Assembly: GCA_934047225.1 (NCBI GenBank)
Contig: OW203986.1
Location: 24,431,221 to 24,495,220, forward strand
Direction: 5' to 3'
DNA length: 64,000 nt
Source of the DNA: Ypsolopha sequella
Taxonomy: Eukaryota; Arthropoda; Insecta; Lepidoptera; Ypsolophidae
In this document: positions 1-12,378 of the stretch, one piece after another
Position numbering within the stretch: the first letter of the stretch is position 1
Layout of the letters: each line of letters opens with the position of its first letter
Made by a program: the position numbers and the translations under genes
The notes under the pieces: generated by a model
The model's database searches: none
What the model was told of the DNA's origin: nothing
Seen by the model: the letters and a program-made list of their open reading frames with translations, nothing else

Positions 1-2833
1 AATGTTTGTTTCTATACGAATTCTATTGCACAATAAAGCAACATTCAAATCGAAATAAAATTACCGAAAGAAGTAGTACATCACTATCAACAATGAAGTA
101 TTATATTTTTTAATTCCACTTGCTTATAAATAATTACGATACTTTGTAGGCATTTAAACGTCATAGGCGCCATCACTCGATGGCTCTACTGTAGTAACCA
201 TTTGTTAATAAACAGCGGTCCAACCATATCTCAACCATAACTCTCTATACTATAATTGTAATGTTGGAATTTATGGCATTGTTTTGTTACGAAGAAATGT
301 AGATTTCTCTACAGTTTTATAGGAAATCGTGCATGATAATATGTTATATCAGAAATTATAGGTAATAATGTATATACTTATAGGTATTTTATAGCCAATT
401 GAGCCCATTTATTTCAAGATACATACATTGTAGACGTGTACATAATCACAATGTTAATTTGTAAATTCTATCTAAAGTGTGTAAATTTCATTATTTTCGT
501 ATATAAATTAACCAATATTTTTTCATGATTTTTTGAAGCATGGTCCGATATGACGTCACTTGAGAATTTTAGACATTATACTGACATATTTGTCTGTTAA
601 TTATTATAAATAATAAATTATTGATTTGATAGAAAATTTAAAAATACGGGTACTATGTTTCACTAATATATTTAAGCACGATTACGCTACCGGTTTCATC
701 GATTTAATCGACATCTTCAGGCGAAAACAGTCACAATCACACACACCTTAACATAATTTAATCTAAGCGAATTATCATAGTTCCATCTTTATAACATTTT
801 GCAAAGAATATGTACCTTAGTATGTGAAATTGTGAAACTATTTTTATGGGTACATTATTTATAATCTACGTTTATTATTTTATTAAATACGTATATTTAT
901 TAACAGAAACATAAAAACTTAAATAACATGAAATAAAACTAAAATTAAACCTTACAAATTTACCTTTAAAACTAAAATGTCTCCTAAAGTAAAATTAAAC
1001 TAAATAGAAAATGTTTGCCATTTATAATCTTATTGTAAACGGATTAATATATATTTACGATGAAAATTATACATTTATATTTACATTGAACAAAAAATAG
1101 ATTGCTATTTGTAAAATTTTTATCGATATTAACCTATAAATAGGTACAAATTAACGTGTACATGTGAATATTAATCAAAACTGTACAACCAGAAGCTCAT
1201 ATTTTATTGGCAAAGAAAAATTATTAAGGTTTCTTCCTACGCCAACAACCTTGAACAGAGTAACTTTGTAACCATTTATACGGTAAGTAGCATTTTTAAT
1301 AGAAGAAAAATACATAGTAATAATCTACATGATGTGGTTTTTGCTTGAATTTTATTTTAATATTTATAGAAGCGAAGAAAAATAATCTAAATTTCCTATT
1401 ATTTCTCGGCTTTTTGACCACTTGTAACAATTATTTTACTGCTGCAGTTTTTTGATTAAAACAGTACAAAATTTATTAAACTTCCAGACAAAATGATGTA
1501 GCTTTCACTTCTTAGAATTTTATTTTATTATAATATATATAATACATAAAAAACAAACTATTTTGCACTTATCAGCCGCAGCGACTTACATAACAGCCAT
1601 GTTTGCAGTGCGAGCTGATTTGAACTTTATTTTAATATGGTGTTGTTCGAAGTTTCAACCACGGCGAATCGACTTGCTAATTTTTCCGACGGAGTCACCT
1701 TAAGGGTCCGTATAAGGTGAGATGCGCAACTTTAAATGACCGTTTCACATTGTGTAACTTGGTCAATCAGTTTAATAAAAATAATATAGATAGTAGACTA
1801 TAGGGCTGATCTATTCATCTTGGAAAAAACGCAAAAGCTTTAAGTTCGCTCGATGGAAAAAAATTACGAAGTTACCTCTAAATTTCATGTTTTTCGAGTT
1901 TTAAGGGCCTTCCTTAAATCATACAGCCTTGAAATTTGTATTAAAAATAAGTGAACAATAATCGTGTCTTAACAATAATCTTAGAATATTTTAATAATGT
2001 TATCTAGAAGCCGAGTTATTAAATAAAACTCGGGTATTTTTGGGCGCATGTTTCTTGGGGGCCGTAACGGCCATGGCTGAGAGTGCCCTATCTTAAACTA
2101 AAAGGAAACGTCGTCGTAGAGTTCAGTTCTGATTGACGCAAAATGAGATTCTCAATCTGACTTTATATGTAGCCTTAAGTTGACAATACCGCAAAAATAA
2201 CTTAGGCTTGTCGAATGGGCCAGATATATTTTCGGTGCAGTAAAACAAGATTAGGAGAGTGAAAAAATAGGAATAAAATATCGTAATATAACATAAAAGT
2301 TAAACGGTAACCTTATTGATTTAATTTACAGGTCAAGTCACAATGACACGTAATAAAATTAAGTAACGGATTAATCCTCGTAAATATTTATAATCCTTTG
2401 ACCGCCCGTTAAATAAATACATAAACCCAACTCCTTTATAGATGGCCATTAAAGTTCTAACAAACAGCTCTTTCTTTTAGAAAACGTAGTGAAAACTGGC
2501 CCTCAAGAATGAAATGTGAAGAAATACTATGAATTCATAAAGTTCATATCGTTGTTCCGGATGGTATCGTGTTGGAGCCATCAATGTGCCATATTCCGAT
2601 TTCTAATAGCTACATTACCATACCGTCTGAAGATGATGAGGCTTGCCTTCTTCGGTGTTGATTGGATAACTCACGCGCACCGCGGCGCACCACGCGCACC
2701 GTATACCTACGCATGTTAATTTTGTTTTTCGCTCCAAATTCGATATCTGATATGTCACTAAACTGTATCAGATTGAACCTTCTCTTTTTATGCAACTTAT
2801 CTAGGCCTTAATCACGTAAGAAATGTTAGAAAA
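1..2833. other. Gene-free AT-rich stretch
   Basis: I see no convincing exon here. The open frames are short, low in complexity and lack splice context. The only structured item recognised is the hammerhead-like motif at 685-723. A GC-richer patch near 2040-2110 has no coding signal. Confidence 0.6.
685..723 (-). ncRNA. Hammerhead-like motif, partly decayed
   Basis: Read on the minus strand this has core CTGAAGA, one extra base, stem II formed by GTCGAT and ATCGAT (one G-T pair) around a three-base loop, then GAA, the self-complementary word ACCGGT, and an A. Outer helix GCG/CGC is only 3 bp. The order of parts is that of a type I hammerhead with a loopless stem III. The extra base before stem II and the A at the cleavage position make activity uncertain. 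Confidence 0.4.
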
Positions 2834-3670
2834 AAACCGGCCATGTGCGAGTCAGACTCGCGTACATACCTAGGGTTCCGTATTGTGGATGATAAATTAA
2901 ATTTTGTCATTTTTTTTCGTGAATTTCTCAACCGCTTTATTTTTCCTGTAATCTTTACGTAAACACATATTACCATGATATTTTTCATATTTTTTGGCCC
3001 ACCCGTTTTGGTGGTAAGGGGGGACATGCAATTTTTTATGGTTTTTCAAGAATTTCTCGAAATAGATGCAATAAAATATAGCCAAACTATATATTTTTAC
3101 AATCAGCTTTTTAATACTTACCTACAATTTGATACCCATATTGTGTTTTTATAAAAAAAATATTATTAATTTTACTTCTTTTTTTATAATTATCATTTGT
3201 GCTCAATTTTTTTTAATCGCTATAGTTTTTTTGTAATTGGCCAGTTATGATCTATAATCGTCATTTTTTTCATATTTTTCGGTCTACCAGTGTCGGAGAT
3301 AAGGGGAGGGGACATACATATTTTTGTGGTTTTTAAATATCTCTCGAAACCAGTGCCAGTAAATATAGTAAAAGTATATATTTTTACAATCAACTTTTTC
3401 ATATCTACAATTTTATATCCATATTGTATATTTAGAATAATATTTTTTATTTTTCTCATATTTGTTTTAGTAATATTTTGACCAATTTAAAAATTTTCGT
3501 GTTTTTTTTACACCGTGATATGTGGGCAAATTAACGCTAGGTTTGTGCCAAATTTCATGCCTTTATCTTTAACGGTGCTAAAGTTATGAGGATGTGACAC
3601 ACGGACGGACGGACAACGGGGTCTCACCATAAAGGTTCCTTTTGTACCTTTTAGGTACGGAACCCTAAAA
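2834..3670 (+). repeat. Dispersed lepidopteran repeat, copy 1 (full-looking)
   Basis: Starts with AAACCGGCCATGTGCGAGTC and ends with TTTAGGTACGGAACCCTAAA. Similar ends occur at 28290-28866 in the same orientation, at 39178-39452 and 18640-19150 in reverse, and in part near 22238. No protein is encoded. The ends are ones I know as very common in moth and butterfly genomes. The short open frames inside are shadows. Confidence 0.75.
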
Positions 3671-3994
3671 AATACCTATTAGTATTCTAAATACAAGCTG
3701 TTTAAATTTCAGAGATAAAGCACAAGTTTACATACTTTTACCTCTAAAAAATTCGGTCAAAGGACACTTCATCAAACCGAATGTTTGTATAGTACAGGTA
3801 AACATCAAAGGTATGTTTATACACAATGGAGCCAAGAAGCCTAAGGCATCCACCTTTGGCCCGAGGAGCTTCATTAAGGGGGTATATCGTCAAAATAGAC
3901 ACTTTTTGAAGTTATTTATCTGCTTTTCAAAAGACATCTGAAGTTAAATAAATTAGTGTAACAATTTTGGAACCTTCTTCTAGATTTTGGACTA

Positions 3995-4262
3995 TCAGAA
4001 ACGCGATTGAAGGAATTTCACTCGATAGAAATAATTATTGAAATGAGATCTAAATTTACACTTTTTTTGATATTCTGACAAATTGGGATATCATACAGAC
4101 TTGAAAAATATTTATTTAGATGGTTTTAACAATATCTAAATTACTGGATATGGAAATTTTCATAACTATTTTATTTAATTTTGTATTCATTTAAAACCGA
4201 CTTTTTGTAAATTTTCCTCGATTCCGTCCCTCTTGCACTGCGGGTCTTTCCGCCTTAATATC
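3995..4262 (-). repeat. Repeat family R, diverged copy
   Basis: Shares with 51985-52250 the run TCGATAGAAATAATT at one end and a C-rich block reading CCCTC, GCACTGCG near the other. The reverse-oriented relative is at 13735-14030. Coding potential is absent. Confidence 0.5.
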
Positions 4263-4862
4263 TATTTTGGATACATATTATACATTATGGATATTATACA
4301 TTCAAAGTTACCTTACTTTGCCTGCCCCCGATTGGAGCACTAATCGATTGTGGGTAGTGAGTGTTACTTATAATAAGCTACAAGTCTTGCAAGCAAAGAA
4401 ACATGAAGTTTTAAATCAAAGGAATTTACTTGCAAACGTAAATAATCATATTGAATAACTACCGAAAATGCGCCAGAAATACATAGACCAACGGAGGACG
4501 AAGTGCGGCTAGAGGTTCAATCTTGGTCTGCAGGCTACAATTTGCTCGTACCTAGCAACTTGACGCTGATGTCTAGAACCACTTGATGATTCATTGCAAT
4601 TTTATGATAAAATTAATAATAATGTATTTATTAAAACAAAACCACAAACGCTGTTACGTTACCTACATTCGGTTATCCTCAATTAGTTGTGAATTGAGAA
4701 ACGGTCAGTGTTGCGAATATTACAATTTGAACAGTTAAAAATGTACTATAGTTTCAAACTTCATGTACAGCAGAGTGGCAGTGTTGTTATTTTCCCAAAA
4801 TAATTCATAGAGTGATATAATTTTGATCCCAAATACACATTCCATGTTGTGTTTATACTGAA

Positions 4863-5128
4863 TACAAGGTGACTTTTTGATCATCGTCCAAATTCATACT
4901 AGTGGCTTGGTAAGTGATCAGTAGCATTTATCAATACCAGTTTTTGCAAAATTCGTAAAATGAAATTTCGACTTCCCATAGTGATTTACTCGTAACTGGA
5001 AGTGAATTTCTATGGGAAGCCGAAATTTCATTTTACAAATTTCACAAAAATTGTTATTGATCCAAGATACTGATCACTTATCAAGCCTCCAGTATGAATT
5101 TGGACGATGATCAAAAAGTCACCTTGTA
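4863..5128. mobile_element. Foldback MITE with TA flanks, copy 1
   Basis: Long terminal inverted repeats begin TACAAGGTGACTTTTTGATC and end with the complement. The arms run about 120 bases and meet near 4985. The element is bounded by TA, as expected for a Tc1/mariner-type insertion. A second copy of nearly the same length is at 38597-38860 inside the exchange-factor gene. No open reading frame. Confidence 0.8.
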
Positions 5129-5414
5129 TAGTGCTATCGTGCATTATCAAAATTCAATATAAAACTGTACACACGGATTCAAGTGCATCGCACTTATTAC
5201 TGTTTCAGCGCATACGTGCAAATTAGCATACATGTAATTGGACTAAAATTTGTTGCTGTAGCGAATGAAGTGTAAAAAAATTTCGAAAATATGCATAAAT
5301 AATTACCATAATGTGCATAAATAATCTGCTCATTTCCAACGCTGAACAATCTAGCCATACGTAATATCTCTGATGTATTAGTAAGACTTAAATTTTATAT
5401 CACTTAAAATACAA

Positions 5415-5987
5415 AGTGGCGTGCACAGAACTTTTTGCTGGGAAAGCAAGCAATTGGTCAAGAATAACAATTTAAAAAATATGAAAAATTTTTAATATCA
5501 CTTTGAAAAAAAAAATTGTATGACGCCAGGGTAGACAATGGTATCGGTTCGGCATAACACGTCTTAACTTATTTTGACAGGACTAACCTTATTTTAAGCG
5601 TCCTGTCTTTGGGGGCGGTATAAAATAAAATTGTTACTATACGTTTGATGGTTAAGAATGTAATGTGTATTGATGAAAGATGAATCCTTATTTATACTTA
5701 ATTATACGTGATCATTCATAACTAAAAGGAATGCGGCAAACGTGTGGACGTGCCGCCATACTGTCTTTTTCTTTCTTTATAGAAAAGACAAGGACAGAAC
5801 GCTTAAACTTAGTTTAGTCCTGTCAAATAAGTTAAAATGTGCTTCACCGAATCGGTACCACTGTCTACCCTAGAGTGAAAATTTCCAATACAAACTTTTT
5901 TTTTTCAAAGTGATATTTAATTTTTTTTTATTGTTATTCTTGACCAATTGCTTGCTTTTCCTGCAAAAAGTTCTGTGGACGCCACTG
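5415..5987. mobile_element. Foldback element with GTGGCGT ends
   Basis: Left end AGTGGCGTGCACAGAACTTT pairs with the right end AAAGTTCTGTGGACGCCACT. The arms extend inward about 180 bases with small gaps and include a shared GGTAGACA block. The termini resemble those of the hAT element at 23210-24042, but I find no 8-bp duplication, so the superfamily is uncertain. Confidence 0.65.
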
Positions 5988-6054
5988 GTGTCCGTCATAA
6001 GAATAAGTAATCATAACGAAATAGTCCTTGCAAGGGTATTGCACGTGGCGGCAA

Positions 6055-6205
6055 TACCCCAGAGCCTGATGAAGGTCACTATTAAGAGGATAGGTTCCGC
6101 TTGCATACTACCCTGTTACTCCGTGCGGAAAGACCCGCAGTGCGAGAGGGACAGATTCTGGAAAAAAGTCAAAATGACAACTTTTTTAACTAATTTTATT
6201 ATTTA
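6055..6205 (+). repeat. Repeat family R fragment
   Basis: Contains GCCTGATGAAGGTCACT followed by TTAAGAGG and later GCAGTGCGAGAGGGAC, shared with 13735-14030 and, in reverse, with 3995-4262 and 51985-52250. The first part resembles the front half of the hammerhead-like motif at 38929, but the GAA half is missing. Confidence 0.4.
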
Positions 6206-6639
6206 AAAAAAAGCAAAGTTGCTAAAAAATATCTGTCACGTTAAGAGTTTAATAAAGTTTATACAGAATTTAATCCATAAATAATATGAACGGGTTTTTA
6301 CTTAAATAAATTTAAACCTCGACATGAAAGCTTTTTTTAGAGCCATCTTTGGCACTTTATTTCTCAATATTGAAATGACTTCTGAGGATTCTGTTTCGAT
6401 ATGAGTGTGTATTATATTCCCGAAAGAAATACATATTTTTTCATTTTTATGTAGTATTGCTAGATTCTTCAAACCAGGAAGAATAAATTATGGTTTTGCG
6501 GAAACTATCCTCTTAAGGCCCAGTATCAAGCTAAACTTCCGTCCTAAACCAGCGCTTTTTTTATTTGTCTATCCTGCTCTAATATACTGTTGCACACGCA
6601 AAACTACAGTTATTTAGAATTTGCGGCTACTAATAGAGA

Positions 6640-6866
6640 GATGAATAGTAGAGATGATGAATGAAAGAAGAGTGATGAAAGAAACGACCGGACCGCCCTG
6701 GAAGGTCATGCTGAAGAACAGTCAAAAGTACCCGCGGAATAGAAGAGCTTGTATGACTAGATTGATGGATATAGAAGAAGTGAAAGAGGTGGGTCAAGAT
6801 CGTAGCAGAAAGAAATCTATAGTCTCTGCCTACCCCTCTGGGAGACAGGCGTGGGTATATGTATAA
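6640..6866 (+). pseudogene. Non-LTR retrotransposon ORF tail fragment
   Basis: The frame from 6654 reads RNRRACMTRLMDIEEV, then SAYPSGR, the same C-terminal tail seen at 35062-35345 (plus strand) and 30750-30990 (minus strand). I know this tail from the 3' end of reverse-transcriptase ORFs of non-LTR elements in Lepidoptera. No polymerase domain is present, so this is a 5'-truncated dead copy. Confidence 0.55.
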
Positions 6867-7000
6867 GTATATATGTTTAAATCTGGCTTGTAACTGACGC
6901 GGAAAGTGTTTTTAGCCTTTTTTTTCTCGAACTTTTATTTGTTTTATAGGCAGGTTTAGGCTTGAAATAAGACGGATTTCTGAATATTTCAGATTGCAGA

Positions 7001-7160
7001 GGCCCAACCACGTAATTCTAATTTGTATCAACTTCAAGCAAATACATGCGAAATTCAACGCGTGCAAAAGAGATGGCATGTTAGGCGGGCGTCGTCGCAC
7101 GCAAGTCAAATTTCAATCTCAAGTTGATGTTGATGAAAATCAGAATTACGTAGTAGACAC
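7001..7160. mobile_element. Small foldback MITE B, diverged copy 1
   Basis: Same element as at 54367-54538 and 58313-58476. It has inverted ends around CGTAATTCTAATTTGTATC, then CAACTTCAAGC and its complement, with a middle reading AAAGAGATGGCATGTTAGGC. About 160-170 bp, no coding capacity. This copy has lost the outer GGGGCTCTAC bases. Confidence 0.7.
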
Positions 7161-7337
7161 GCAGGTCTAACCATAAATGTGCGATTTTTACCAGTGACCT
7201 CTAGATTTAGGTCTCGTGAACCGTCTTCAAACAAAGAGATGTTTATCGCCCGTCGGGTGCTAACTCGATGTTTGCTCCCCGCAAACAACTATTGACGTTA
7301 GCACTCCGCTATTGCTACCGGTCGGTAATGTGATTAG

Positions 7338-8220
7338 TAGAGATGAAACGGATAGTGATTTGGCCGGATACCGGATACCGGATATCCGGCGAGGCACTTG
7401 GCTGGATAGCCGGATATCCGGCGGCCGAATATCCGGCTCAAGATATGCGTTTCGCACTAATTGAACAAGTCTAAACATTACGAACCAAGGTGCGTGCGGG
7501 TGAAACTGGGCGAGATTATTTGTGCATTTTCTAAATAGCGATCATTTTTAAATGTAAATTTCGTACCACAATCATAAAAATGCTGATCTGCAAACGCGAA
7601 ACCATTTTCCGATCTTAACGAAATTCGTAAATTTGTATATTTTGTCTCCTTGCAGCGGTGTATACTGTATATAAATGGACAGGTATCTAGAAAACCACGT
7701 AATCTACTGTTCATACTGAACAAATTTCCCAAGGTAACATATTGAAAAAAAATGGAACCTGCCCGCCCAGTACCCTTTCAAAATTCACAATATGTTTTCA
7801 AAATGAATAAAGAAACATGAAAATATTTTTTCATTTCCACAAGTTTGTTTCTTTGGAAAACTTGTTCAGTATGATTCTTAGACCATGTGTTTTTATGACC
7901 TGTTGAGTTACATTCGGTATATTGTGAGAGCAAAAGAAGCTGGTGTAATGTATGAAGAAAAGCACAAACGTTTATTCCCAAAAATTGCTGTAAAGCTTGT
8001 CTTTATCTTTATCTCAACTCTTATTCACTTAATGTGAATTTGGATTATTCAATCATTGATACAATCAATTTATTTTGTGATTTAAACGACTTTTTTATGC
8101 TGATTCAAGTATCCGGTATCCGGCCGGATACTGGCTACTATCCGGCCGGATACCGGATACCAAAAATATGGCCGGATAGGCCGGATACCGGATAGTGACC
8201 GGATATCCGTTTCATCTCTA
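7338..8220. mobile_element. Non-autonomous hAT element with CCGGATA subterminal repeats
   Basis: The inverted ends are TAGAGATGAAACGGATA and its exact complement. The element is flanked by a perfect 8-bp duplication GTGATTAG at 7330-7337 and 8221-8228, the hallmark of hAT transposons. Just inside each end is a cluster of CCGGATA/TATCCGG words in both orientations (7360-7440 and 8108-8200), probably transposase binding sites. The interior has only short frames and no transposase. Confidence 0.9.
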
Positions 8221-8378
8221 GTGATTAGTGCAAACATGTGCTTGCTATTTTTATTTTATTATTATTTCGGTATGTACACAATAAAGGCGTTTTACTATTA
8301 TAGAATTAAATGAGACTTGAGGATAATTCATGATTTATATAAAAACGGCTCACCTCAATACGTGTTATGATCGGGAAA

Positions 8379-8421
8379 GCCGACCAGTTTCAGCAGATTT
8401 AAACTGCCTTCATCTGAGCGA
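8379..8421 (-). ncRNA. Hammerhead-like motif, variant core
   Basis: On the minus strand the core reads CAGATGA instead of CTGATGA, then an A, stem II GGCAG/CTGCT around a seven-base loop, GAA, the near-palindrome ACTGGT, and C. The last bases give the classical GTC cleavage triplet. The outer helix is weak and the core is altered, so this is probably a decayed copy. Confidence 0.35.
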
Positions 8422-8621
8422 TTGAAGACGTTTACGCGACGACGTTACGCCTTACTGCTGTGCTATATAAATCGCTTTTTACCATATTTATATTTGTTCC
8501 TAGAGTGTAAATAATAATAAAGTCAATGTTTTTTTATTTTTTCCAATATGTAGTATATGTTATCATTATCAGTTGCAATTACTTGTTAGTTAGTATGTAT
8601 GTATATTGTATGTATGTTAAT

Positions 8622-9080
8622 TCTTTATTGCACAAAAATAAACATTGCACAAAGGCGAACTTAATGCTAATTAGCATTCTCTACCAGTTAACCTTTGGTA
8701 ATGTGGAGATGACAAGGGTAGTGCTAAATAAGTTAATTGATTTATTTATTAATAAATATTAACTTTTAATATTATCTACTAAAATTAAGAAACATATTAT
8801 AATTATTAATAAATACATATTATATACAATACAATACATATTATAAATTTCCATATGGATCGCTTCTAATTAACTATCACTCTGCAGGACGGTCTTGCAG
8901 GCCAGGTACAACAATAATTTATTAGTGTTAATAGGATAGTAGGTATTATTAAGCTCATATTAGTTAGTTATTTTATTTCTATAGAACTTACTACTATTGT
9001 TATATTTTCATATTAAATTCAAATGTATTTTTTTAAACCAAATAAATAATTTGTATTTGTATTTGTATATATCTACATGA
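8622..9080. repeat. AT-rich retroelement-like tail region
   Basis: Contains TTTATTGCACAAA and AATGCTAATTAGCATTCTCT, resembling 3' parts of dispersed elements I know from Lepidoptera. A related block is at 20590-20740. It ends in a short run of TTTGTA units near 9050. No gene seen. Confidence 0.35.
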
Positions 9081-9335
9081 GATACTCAGAAAATTTTGCG
9101 AAAGTAAAAATAATGTTTTTATAGTGTATAGTTTTATTATTAAATCATCTATACAAAGTTTCATGCGTCTAATAGTATATTACGATACGAGAGCGATGAA
9201 ACGTTTTCTGACGAGTGTGAGTTTGCGGCACGAGCCGAAAAAAGTTTCTCGCACGAGTTTCGTATAATTTTTTATAGCACAAGTGCGGAAAATGCCGACT
9301 TTACGCACGACGCACGCGTGCGTAAAGCGGTCATT

Positions 9336-10329
9336 TTACGCACAGTGTGCTATAAACCAATTTTCGAAACACTTTTTCCAGTCCGCCTCAGACACCTCTT
9401 CTACGGCCTTCTCAAACGCTATTAGTGCATCTTCTGGCGATGAAAACTGTATCGCTTTGAGTTGATTTTTTATTTTAGGGAATAAAAAGAAGCCACACGA
9501 TGCTAAATCAGGGCTGTAAGGAGGGTCACCCAAAAGTTTAACAAGTGTGCTGTCCAGGAAGTCCCTCGTTTTGAGCGCTGAGTGCGCTGGCGCGTTGTTA
9601 TAGTGATGCAGTAGCCTGCGAAGCCCCGTGTTCGGTCGCTTGTTGCACACAGCAGTGAAAACTTCTGGCAAGAATTTGGAAGTATACTATTCGGCATTGA
9701 TGCTACTTTGGTTTCGTAAAGGAATTGACAACAAATACCCGGTAAAGTAGTAAAAGCTAGCGCTTCACTTTGGTAGGCGTTGTTTCGTTTTCAAACAGCC
9801 AAACTGTCGATTGGAGCTTCGTTTCTGGATCGTATTGATAAATCCAAGATTCATCGCCTGTAATAATGTCGTAAACACGCAGAGACGCGCCTGCTTCAAA
9901 TTTAACAACCACGTCACTGCACCATTCCACGAGGGCCTGCTTCTGAGCAGCGGTGAGGTTGTGTGGCACCCAGCGCGAAACTATCCTTCTCACGCGAAGG
10001 TGCTCGTGTAGAATCTCGTGAATACTTCCATGAATTAATGATTCAATCCACAATATGTGCTGAATCTCTTCATACATAATTCGCCTATTGTCTTGAATTA
10101 AATTTTTCAGTGCTAGTACGTTTCCTTCTGTAACAACCGTCAAAGGGCGACCACTTCTTTCTTCATCTCTCAAAGTTAGTCGAACGCGCTTAATTTCGTT
10201 TAAGTACAAAGTACCCGCGGAATACCAGCGGTACACGGTTTTGAGGTCTATTTTACGATTCGTCTGGCTTTAGGCGACATTTGAAATCGTAAAAATCATC
10301 GCACGAAAATGTTCCCGACGCAAATCCAT
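9336..10329 (-). pseudogene. Mariner transposase pseudogene
   Basis: Translating the minus strand from an ATG at 10329 gives a mariner N-terminus (MDLRREHFRAMIF). After frame breaks it continues in the frame of 10236-9757, which holds HNLTAAQKQALVEWC and TGDESWIYQYDPETK, then in the frame of 9671-9336, which holds APAHSA, YSPDLASC and FLFPKIKNQL. Of the DD34D triad only the first Asp (GDESW) remains. The expected HHDNAPAH reads HHYNNAPAH, and the final Asp after the SPDLA motif is Gly. With frameshifts and two catalytic residues gone, this copy cannot be an active transposase. Confidence 0.88.
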
Positions 10330-11365
10330 TTTTTAATAAGACGCGATAGTTCAATTTAGCTCGTAAAAAATGTGTAGTGAAATTTTGAAGTCGGAACGTT
10401 CGTATTTTTACAAATTTTTATTTTTTTGTTTTTGGCTTCTGATAAATGTGTCTAACACTATGTTTACTTTTAAATAATTGTATAGGTATTTTCAAAATAA
10501 ATCATAACTGGCCAGTATATCATACATAAAAAACTTTTTATCGCAAATCAAATTGCGTGGTCTGGTATTAGTATATACATAAATAAACATATAATAATAT
10601 ATTGGAATTTCAGTAATAAAAGTTTAGCGATCTAAATTTAAGTTTAATATTCAATTTATTAATGTGCATTGCACGCGCAGCTTAGGGAGCAGTAAAAATT
10701 CAAATATCCGAAGGATTTTAGTCAAGTGGTTGTAGAGGGCTCGGCTCATTCAGAAAAACTAATAAAATATTGTATTGTATTGTATTGGAATTATATACAT
10801 TTCTTTTTCTATATTCCAACAATTATTAATCCAAAAAATTGCGTTAGTTAAGATTTTCTTTGCCTTATTCATGTTGGAATTAACTCGAAGACTTGTGTTT
10901 TATATGTAAAGGTCAATAGCCCTCGCACGATAGAAGTGCTCCACAAGGCAGCTGTCGACTTCCCATCAGTTTAATGTGGTTGAACTTGTTTCATGTGAGC
11001 CTGCAAGCTTCGTGTGGTTTGAGACGCACATTCTTCGATCAGCCATTACACTCTTTTACGGCTTTCTGACATATCGCCTCTGGTTCCTTCAATATCAGTT
11101 TTCTACTACCGTTACGTAAAACTTGTCTAGATCTGACTTTGCGTACGCTAAAAGCTGTTTTATTTTGAATTTACTTAATTTTATCTGATGTAATGCAAAT
11201 AACTAAAGTTTCGTAGTTCAGACCGCCTATATGACGTCGGTTAGGACTTTAACCTTACTTAAGTACTATAAAATATGATCGACATTAACATAAAATTTAC
11301 GCATGACTAAAATGTTACTATTTGCTTGAGTCATGTAAATCACAATGGTTATGTGTCATTTACCT
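10330..11365. other. Gene-free stretch
   Basis: AT-rich sequence without a recognisable gene. A TATTGTATTG microsatellite-like tail near 10770-10790 suggests the 3' end of a retroelement. Confidence 0.5.
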
Positions 11366-11683
11366 CTAACTCTTGTATTTAGACAACATCGTTGCCGTTT
11401 CTATGACTTCCGTCTTTCTTTGATACCTGTTGTTGTATATGTCATACAGTAAGTAACATAATAAGACCCACTTGCAATCTTGCACACAAAAGAGACATGT
11501 ATTTCTAGGTAAATATTTAACAGACTGACAATGACAAAATATCGCTGTCAATGTAAAAAATTTTGAGCAAGCGTTCTCAAGTTCAAGAAGAACTCTTGAT
11601 TGTTTTACACAACAAACTTCTCTTATGCAGATATCACATCTATTACACTCTTCGTGCGAAAGCTCATCATCATGAGCACTCTT
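11366..11683 (-). CDS. Cysteine-rich open frame, unassigned
   Basis: The frame is open for about 105 codons from the in-frame TGA at 11684-11686 to 11366. It reads EECNRCDICIREVCCV, then ENACSKFF, FCHCQS and NTCLFCVQDCKW. The cysteine spacing is not one I can assign to a known fold. There is no obvious start codon context, so if real it would be an internal exon or a transposon fragment. I give no function. Confidence 0.15.
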   Translation of the reverse strand, partial: KSAHDDELSHEECNRCDICIREVCCVKQSRVLLELENACSKFFTLTAIFCHCQSVKYLPRNTCLFCVQDCKWVLLCYLLYDIYNNRYQRKTEVIETATMLSKYKS

Positions 11684-12051
11684 TCAACCATAGATAAACT
11701 GAAAATAATTACATATGTGGTATCTTAGTAGATATTAATTACTACATCGATTTCCCGCGTCGACACGACCAGAATGTGTAGCCGGTGGATTAGACCTGCT
11801 GATCTCATAGTGAAAGTGAATCTTAGAGACAGTTTACTTCACGTGATATGACGACGAAGGCTGTATGCTGGGTTTATAAATGCGAGGTCGAAGGTTTAAT
11901 TACTGATGACGGTTTGGTATGGTAGCTTCGTGTTAGTTACGGCTCTTTTGCTTTCGAATGAATTATCTGACCTGTTATAAAATTAGACACCTGTCTGAGA
12001 AATAATTTTTTATTACTATCATCTGTTTTCCAGAAGGGTAGATGTCTATAC

Positions 12052-12378
12052 CTACAATCTTTTCCTACAATTCTGACGCATCCTTTTATTTCCTTTTTTT
12101 AATTTAATGTTCTTCTTAGAGCTTGACTTTTTTTCCGGTATGACATCAATTTCGTCTAAACCAACTACGTCTTTAGCCTTTGGCAGATAACTTGGTCGAG
12201 CTATGCCTTCTACTTTTGCTCTATCTATTTGGCAAACATGAACAAAACTTATACTAAGTATTTTCTTCTTGAGTAAACAATTTTCTAGTCTTGCTCCTTG
12301 CATCCATGGCGCCGATCGGCTTACCCTAATTGTTACTCCAAACCAGTTTTCCAATTTCTCCGGCAGATTAAGTACTGC
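12052..12378 (-). CDS. Unassigned open frame with basic C-terminus
   Basis: The frame is open from the in-frame TAA at 12379-12381 to 12052. It reads LPEKLENWFGV, then SAPWMQGARLENCLLKKK and LPKAKDVVGLDEIDVI, and ends in a lysine/arginine-rich tail. Composition is more protein-like than neighbouring frames, but I recognise no family and see no good splice sites or ATG near the beginning. It could be an exon remnant or transposon ORF fragment. Confidence 0.15.
   Translation of the reverse strand, partial: AVLNLPEKLENWFGVTIRVSRSAPWMQGARLENCLLKKKILSISFVHVCQIDRAKVEGIARPSYLPKAKDVVGLDEIDVIPEKKSSSKKNIKLKKGNKRMRQNCRKRL

Noticed and set aside
6065..6095. CTGATGAAGGTCACT as an eleventh hammerhead-like site
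   Set aside because: The second half of stem II and the GAA-palindrome part are missing.
9185..9300. CTGACGAG followed by GCCGAAA as a hammerhead
   Set aside because: The bases between do not form a convincing stem II and no palindromic word follows GAA.
9283..9465. Plus-strand frame beginning MRKMPTLRTTHACV
   Set aside because: Antisense of the mariner pseudogene, whose minus-strand frame shows clear transposase motifs.
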